From: Prevotella sp.
GTDB lineage: Bacteria; Bacteroidota; Bacteroidia; Bacteroidales; Bacteroidaceae
NCBI GenBank assembly: GCA_017961115.1
Contig: JAGCXX010000118.1
Location: 1 to 37,635, forward strand
Reading direction: 5' to 3'
Length of the DNA stretch: 37,635 bases
Positions within the stretch are counted from its first letter, which is position 1, and every line of letters begins with the position of its first letter. Of this stretch, positions 33,782-37,635 are shown one piece after another. Under the pieces are notes generated by a model. The model was not told where the DNA came from. It saw nothing but the letters and a program-made list of their open reading frames with translations, and did not search any database. A program made the translations under genes and the position numbers.

Positions 33782-34738
33782 CTAATCAGATGTGAAACAC
33801 CTTTTATCTATCAGATTATTCGCTATTGCGTAGATGGTCAGACCGGCAAGTGAGTGTATCTGCAACTTCCTGACGATGTTTCGTCTATGTGTAATGACCG
33901 TGTTGATTGATATAAACAACTGGTTGGCAATCTCCTTGTTTGACATGCCTTGAACGAGACAAATAATAATCTCCTTCTCACGTTCAGAAATGGATTCCTG
34001 ACTTTCCGCATTGCTGATTAAACTCGATATACGGGCAGAAACATCATCTTTCTTGAGTTTCTGTTCCAATATGCGAATAGCAGGTACAAACAGCACATCC
34101 TCAACATTGCTGTGGTTGCAAAGCCATTCTTCATTATTATATATGTCATATAGTGTTGCCGTCAGTTGATTATTGGCAAGCCCATCGTGAGGCAGATACT
34201 TAATGATGATGTTTTTCAATTCATGAAACTTACCCGTTGTGTCGCTATGGTGCTTCGAGAAAATGTCAACGTTGTAGTTTGACACCTGCTCGCCTCTGAG
34301 GAGTGCCTCAACGTAAGGGAATAGCGTCTTCTCCTCATACTTCATATGCATACGAATGTCGTGGGCATATTCATCGTAGAGGCGTAATATCAGCGTGGCG
34401 AGATGGTCGCCCTGACTAAGAGACCCTTCAAGTTTCTTACGGATGGACGGCAATTGGAAGTCCAGGAAATAGCGGTGCGAAGCCCTTAAGTAGGCCAATA
34501 AGGTGTTGACCGAAATCTTGTCGTCTGTTTCCTTTGGAGCGTACCCGTTAATCAGAAAGTTGACAACTGTGAGGAAAGTGTGACAGTCGACACCCTGTTC
34601 ACGGCATACCTCATTGACGGTTTTGTCACCAAATCCCAGTCGAATGCCAAAAGCCCCCAACCCCTGCAACATGCTGTAGTTGTCGCTGATTAGGTCTATC
34701 ATCTTATCATCTGCCTCGTATAGTTTAATCCTTTTCAT
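33782..34738 (-). CDS. LuxR-type regulator with YtfE/RIC-like di-iron sensor domain
   Basis: The protein has 318 residues from the ATG at 34738; the upstream ATG at 34792 lies before the -7 box. Residues about 12-62 resemble the ScdA/RIC N-terminal domain but lack its Cys pair. Residues 80-225 form a hemerythrin-like four-helix bundle. His88, His131, Glu135, His163 or His164, His209 and Glu213 match the spacing of the six iron ligands known for YtfE (84, 129, 133, 160, 204, 208), including two HxxxE motifs (HMKYE and HSNVE). Residues about 248-312 are a LuxR-type helix-turn-helix (SEREKEIIICLVQGMSNKEI, then INTVITHRRNIVRKL). A di-iron centre joined to a DNA-binding domain points to a sensor of nitric oxide, oxygen or redox state. 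It is divergent from the porin-imelysin operon, its likely target. Confidence 0.85.
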   Translation of the reverse strand: MKRIKLYEADDKMIDLISDNYSMLQGLGAFGIRLGFGDKTVNEVCREQGVDCHTFLTVVNFLINGYAPKETDDKISVNTLLAYLRASHRYFLDFQLPSIRKKLEGSLSQGDHLATLILRLYDEYAHDIRMHMKYEEKTLFPYVEALLRGEQVSNYNVDIFSKHHSDTTGKFHELKNIIIKYLPHDGLANNQLTATLYDIYNNEEWLCNHSNVEDVLFVPAIRILEQKLKKDDVSARISSLISNAESQESISEREKEIIICLVQGMSNKEIANQLFISINTVITHRRNIVRKLQIHSLAGLTIYAIANNLIDKRCFTSD

Positions 34739-34760
34739 CGCATCTTCATGAATTACGCCA

Positions 34761-34768
34761 CAAAGATA
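34761..34768 (-). promoter_or_regulatory. -7 box of the di-iron LuxR regulator
   Basis: The minus strand reads TATCTTTG, 22 bases before the ATG at 34738. At the -33 distance only ATTGTG is seen, a partial match. This box is the main reason for rejecting the longer start. Confidence 0.55.
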
Positions 34769-34813
34769 CAACTTTTTCTTGGATAACCACAATCCCCAAT
34801 ATTAGGCATTATC

Positions 34814-34845
34814 GTTTTGATTTTCGAGCAACACATCATCAAAAC
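34814..34845. promoter_or_regulatory. Inverted repeat in the regulator/porin divergent region
   Basis: GTTTTGAT (34814-34821) and ATCAAAAC (34838-34845) are perfect 8-base inverted arms around a 16-base spacer. A related AAAATCAAAG follows at 34862. It is a candidate binding site for the LuxR-type regulator, since it lies between its gene and the porin promoter. Confidence 0.4.
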
Positions 34846-34914
34846 AAGGTAAGCATTTCACAAAATCAAAGTATCATTGTCGCCAAAAGGTGTTCAGAAT
34901 ACCAATTTTCGTGT

Positions 34915-34946
34915 ATTGTTCCCTTTAAAAGAAGGGTTTAATTTTG
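34915..34946 (+). promoter_or_regulatory. Promoter of the porin-imelysin operon with a spacer dyad
   Basis: ATTG (34915-34918, three of four matches to TTTG), 20 bases, then TAATTTTG (34939-34946). The spacer contains CCCTT and AAGGG as an inverted repeat around TTAAAAG-like bases, so a bound factor could cover the promoter. The leader is about 22 bases. Confidence 0.55.
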
Positions 34947-34974
34947 CACTGCAAACTAAAAAACGGAAGTTAAA

Positions 34975-36366
34975 ATGAAAGCAATGTTTACTGCGTTTCT
35001 TATCCTTATGTGCCTTCCTTTATCGGCTCAAAAATTAGAGGACAAGAACTTGGATGCCATCACAGGTGCCACACAGCAAAAGACAAAGACAGAAGAAAAG
35101 AGAAACGCTCTTTCACGTCTACATATAGGCGGTTATGGAGAGGCCGTCATGAGCAGGAATTTTTACAGTCAGAGCTTCAACCGCTACAAAAAACCAGAGA
35201 ACTATGCTGACGATAAGAGCCATGGACGCTTTGACCTGCCCCACGTCTGTGTGAACATCGGCTATGATTTTGGCAAGGGTTGGTCGATGGGGTCTGAGAT
35301 AGAGTTTGAGCATGGCGGCAATGGCACGGCTGTGGAGATAGAAGCTGAGGAGGCTGGTGAATACGAGGCTGAAGTAGAGAAAGGCGGCGAGGTAAACATT
35401 GAGCAGTTTTGGATTAACAAAGAGTTTTTTAACGGCAAATTCAACATCAAGGCAGGCGAGATTATTGTACCCGTTGGCTATTCCAATGCCTACCATGAGC
35501 CCAACCAATTCTTTACCGTATACCGACCGGAGGGTGAAGCCACCATCATGCCCAATACCTGGCATCAGGTGGGCCTATCGTTGTGGGGAAGGCTGAAAGA
35601 CTGGCGCTATGAAGCCCAACTACTCTCTGGGCTGAACTCAGAGAGTTTCACCGCAGAGAGTTTCGTACACTATGGAGCAACCAGTCCCTACGAGTTCAAG
35701 GTTGCCAACAACTATGCCGGTGCAATGCGCATCGACAACTATTCCATCAAGGGTCTGCGCATCGGCCTTAGCGGTTATTACGGCTACACCTTCCGCAACA
35801 CCCTGCGCACCCCAGGCAGCAAATACAATGACGTGAAGGGAGCATTGGGAATTGTGGCCTTTGACTTCACTCTCAACCGTTGGAACTGGATTGTACGTGG
35901 CAATATGGACTATGCTCATTTCGGTGATGCCGACGATATTTCGGCCTACAATCAAGCGAATTGGACCCACCACAAATATCAGGATGGCAACCCGCACCAC
36001 TATACCAACATCGGCAGCAGTGCTGTGGCATATGCCATTGAGGCAGGTTACGATATTTTCTCACAAATACCCAAACTGCGGCAGGAAAATGAAAAAATGT
36101 TCGTTTTCGGACGCTTTGAGCACTACAACACCATGGCATCGGGCACCTACGAATCGATGTACAAATACACCAAGAAATTCCGCTATGCTTTCGGTTTCAA
36201 CTATATGCCGGTGAAACAAATTGCCATCAAAGGAGAATATTCCTATCGTTTCTTTGAGAAGCCAAGCAACAATGGTCTTACTTCCGACAGTCCACTCTAC
36301 AAACAGCCCTACAACAACGAGCCAAGCATCAGTTTGGGCATTACCTACTGTGGGAAAATATTATAA
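34975..36366 (+). CDS. Outer-membrane porin-like beta-barrel protein with flavinylation-like motif
   Basis: The protein has 463 residues with a signal peptide ending in PLSAQ. From about residue 48 (LHIGGYGEAVMSRNF) it shows alternating strands with aromatic girdles and short turns, and it ends in a beta strand (ISLGITYCGKIL). This is the pattern of Bacteroidetes porins related to the phosphate-selective O/P group. An acidic insert near 120-140 (EIEAEEAGEYEAEVEKGGE) could bind cations. Between signal peptide and barrel, residues 27-33 read DAITGAT, which fits the D-x-x-[ST]-G-A-[ST] site where ApbE attaches FMN to Thr; no FMN-binding domain accompanies it. The imelysin gene follows 58 bases on, suggesting metal-linked uptake. 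The substrate is unknown. Confidence 0.78.
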   Translation: MKAMFTAFLILMCLPLSAQKLEDKNLDAITGATQQKTKTEEKRNALSRLHIGGYGEAVMSRNFYSQSFNRYKKPENYADDKSHGRFDLPHVCVNIGYDFGKGWSMGSEIEFEHGGNGTAVEIEAEEAGEYEAEVEKGGEVNIEQFWINKEFFNGKFNIKAGEIIVPVGYSNAYHEPNQFFTVYRPEGEATIMPNTWHQVGLSLWGRLKDWRYEAQLLSGLNSESFTAESFVHYGATSPYEFKVANNYAGAMRIDNYSIKGLRIGLSGYYGYTFRNTLRTPGSKYNDVKGALGIVAFDFTLNRWNWIVRGNMDYAHFGDADDISAYNQANWTHHKYQDGNPHHYTNIGSSAVAYAIEAGYDIFSQIPKLRQENEKMFVFGRFEHYNTMASGTYESMYKYTKKFRYAFGFNYMPVKQIAIKGEYSYRFFEKPSNNGLTSDSPLYKQPYNNEPSISLGITYCGKIL

Positions 36367-36370
36367 ATAG

Positions 36371-36398
36371 ATTGAGAATTGAAAATTGAGAATTGAAA
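36371..36398 (+). repeat. Two perfect tandem copies of a 14-base unit
   Basis: ATTGAGAATTGAAA occurs twice in direct succession, followed by ATTAA, between the porin and imelysin genes. Such AT-rich tandem units are common in Bacteroidetes intergenic DNA. Confidence 0.8.
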
Positions 36399-36424
36399 AT
36401 TAACGATAAAAACAGTAAAGACAA

Positions 36425-37621
36425 ATGAAAAGCAAGAATCTTTTGAAAATGGCAGTTATGACTGCTGTTCTTTACACTGGTTTCGCTTCATGCTCTAGTG
36501 ATGATGACACCGACACGACTATTATCAATGGTACTCAGACCGCCCTTGACCAGGCATGTAGCGATTGGAAAGCAGCACGTGCCAACTGGGAGAACTCCGA
36601 GGCCTTCCTTTTTGGTGCTGCCGATGTTTACTCCATCGACCCTCATACCGACACATGGCCGGTAGCCGCCAACGACTTGGCCGATGTGCTGCGCGACGAG
36701 AAGGCGATGTCCAACCTCGACAACTTCATCAAGACCGCCAACTCCGGAATCCTGGGCTATCACGGTTTGGAATATGTGCTCTTCCGACAAGGACAACCAC
36801 GCTCAATCAATCAGATGACCAACTTGGAGTACAACTATATCTGTGCAGTAGCCAAGGACCTCTACAACGCCACGGCCACACTTGAAGCCGCCTGGGACTC
36901 CAAGGAGAGCAATACAGAGCGCCATCAGATTGCCATCAATTATGTAGCCACCCACAATGCTATCAATGACGACGGCAATGTTGAAGGTTCACTGGGTTCG
37001 TTCCAAAATTTCGGTAAGGCTTTCAAGAATCCAGGTACTGGCGATTGGGCCACTGCTCTCGATGCAACACTTGAAATCATCTCTGGCTGCCAAGACATCA
37101 TCGGTGAGGTAGGTGACTCGAAGATAGGTCTGCCCTACACTGGAGAGGATGCCACCTACATTGAATCACCATACGCATACAACTCAATCACCGACTTCTA
37201 CGACAACATCATCAGTTGCAAAAACGCCCTCTTTGGGCAAATGGGAGCCACCTCTCCCACACAGCAGTCATTGATTTATTTCTGCCAAAATGCCAGCAAT
37301 GCAACGCTGGCCGGCCAGGCCAACACGGTGGTGACTAAACTTGATGTGGCATTGGCCAAGATTAAGGCCATGAAGCATCCGTTCGCCCTATACTATTCAG
37401 ATGCCGCTTGTAAAGTAGCCATCGACGCATTGGGCGAGTTGGATGAGGCACTTGGCGCACTCTCCGAGACATTGTCAGGGTATGCTGGCAACAAAACTGT
37501 TGAGGCACAATGCCAAGTCATCAACGAGAACTATGTAGACAATGTGGTGCTGATTACCTACCGCACGCTGGCCAACAACGCACAAAAGCTTTATCAGTCG
37601 ATTGTGAAAATCAAACAATAA
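36425..37621 (+). CDS. Imelysin-family surface lipoprotein
   Basis: The protein has 398 residues. A lipoprotein signal ends at FASC (Cys23), followed by SSDDDTD, an acidic surface-export signal. The imelysin motif GxHxxE is present as GYHGLE (111-116) inside ILGYHGLEYVLFRQGQ. The preceding helix carries WKAARANWENSEAFLFG and DTWP, as is usual for the family. Imelysin (M75, EfeO-related) proteins are linked to iron acquisition; the GxHxxE site is thought to bind metal, and peptidase activity is doubtful. It follows the porin in an operon and is complete. The surface location inferred from the signal would suit capture of a metal or metal complex for passage through the porin. Confidence 0.9.
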   Translation: MKSKNLLKMAVMTAVLYTGFASCSSDDDTDTTIINGTQTALDQACSDWKAARANWENSEAFLFGAADVYSIDPHTDTWPVAANDLADVLRDEKAMSNLDNFIKTANSGILGYHGLEYVLFRQGQPRSINQMTNLEYNYICAVAKDLYNATATLEAAWDSKESNTERHQIAINYVATHNAINDDGNVEGSLGSFQNFGKAFKNPGTGDWATALDATLEIISGCQDIIGEVGDSKIGLPYTGEDATYIESPYAYNSITDFYDNIISCKNALFGQMGATSPTQQSLIYFCQNASNATLAGQANTVVTKLDVALAKIKAMKHPFALYYSDAACKVAIDALGELDEALGALSETLSGYAGNKTVEAQCQVINENYVDNVVLITYRTLANNAQKLYQSIVKIKQ

Positions 37622-37627
37622 ACCACC

Positions 37628-37635
37628 ATGAACAA
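37628..37635 (+). CDS. Start of a further gene in the imelysin operon (partial)
   Basis: An ATG follows the imelysin stop after six bases and begins Met-Asn before the window ends. The tight spacing suggests a third operon member. Nothing can be said about its product. Confidence 0.35.

Noticed and set aside
34739..34792. Longer start of the di-iron LuxR regulator at 34792
   Set aside because: The TATCTTTG box at 34761-34768 lies between the two ATGs, so the first one would not be transcribed.
1..37635. CRISPR arrays, tRNA or rRNA genes, insertion sequences, phage genes
   Set aside because: No spaced direct repeats, RNA gene signatures, transposase motifs or terminal inverted repeats were recognised by eye on either strand.

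Overview
The window looks like chromosomal DNA of a Prevotella-type Bacteroidales bacterium. The evidence is a hybrid two-component regulator of the Bacteroidetes HTCS class, several -7 boxes of the form TAnnTTTG (some with TTTG 19-21 bases upstream), lipoproteins with Asp/Ser-rich export signals after the lipidated Cys, mostly absent Shine-Dalgarno sequences, and C-terminal tails typical of Prevotella secreted proteins. The exact species cannot be fixed from the sequence alone. No rRNA, tRNA, CRISPR array, transposase or phage gene was seen.

Bases 1-17450 form a hemicellulose-degrading locus whose content fits glucuronoarabinoxylan or arabinan side chains. It holds the 3' end of a GH43 enzyme, an HTCS sensor/regulator co-transcribed with a membrane acyltransferase, a small secreted galactose-binding-like protein, a GH127-type beta-L-arabinofuranosidase, a 1043-residue multidomain secreted protein of unknown role, a GH115 alpha-glucuronidase, and a protein with two complete GH43 domains and two CBM6 domains. 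No SusC/SusD pair lies in the window. A 37-base element (35/37 identical) precedes both the GH127 and GH115 genes in the sense orientation. A terminator-bounded, non-coding stretch lies between GH115 and the tandem GH43 gene.

Bases 17450-20650 hold two small lipoproteins (one extremely Tyr-rich) in a minus-strand operon, and a divergent plus-strand operon made of a DUF2975 membrane protein, a YozG-type helix-turn-helix regulator and a carboxypeptidase-regulatory-like exported protein. Bases 20700-25000 hold an M6 metalloprotease with a dockerin-like tail, then glutathione peroxidase, thioredoxin reductase and a small exported protein. Bases 25030-30660 form a compact minus-strand operon of polyprenol-phosphate mannosyltransferase, Mfd and a sodium/solute symporter. 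Bases 31060-33730 hold a DUF418 membrane protein, a conserved small protein and an exported endonuclease/exonuclease/phosphatase-family protein.

The right end, 33780-37635, is the most unusual part. A LuxR-type regulator carries what looks like a complete YtfE/RIC di-iron ligand set. It is divergent from an operon encoding an outer-membrane porin-like protein with an ApbE-type flavinylation motif just after its signal peptide, and an imelysin lipoprotein. This suggests, but does not prove, a nitric-oxide-, oxygen- or iron-responsive outer-membrane module. A further gene begins at the window edge.
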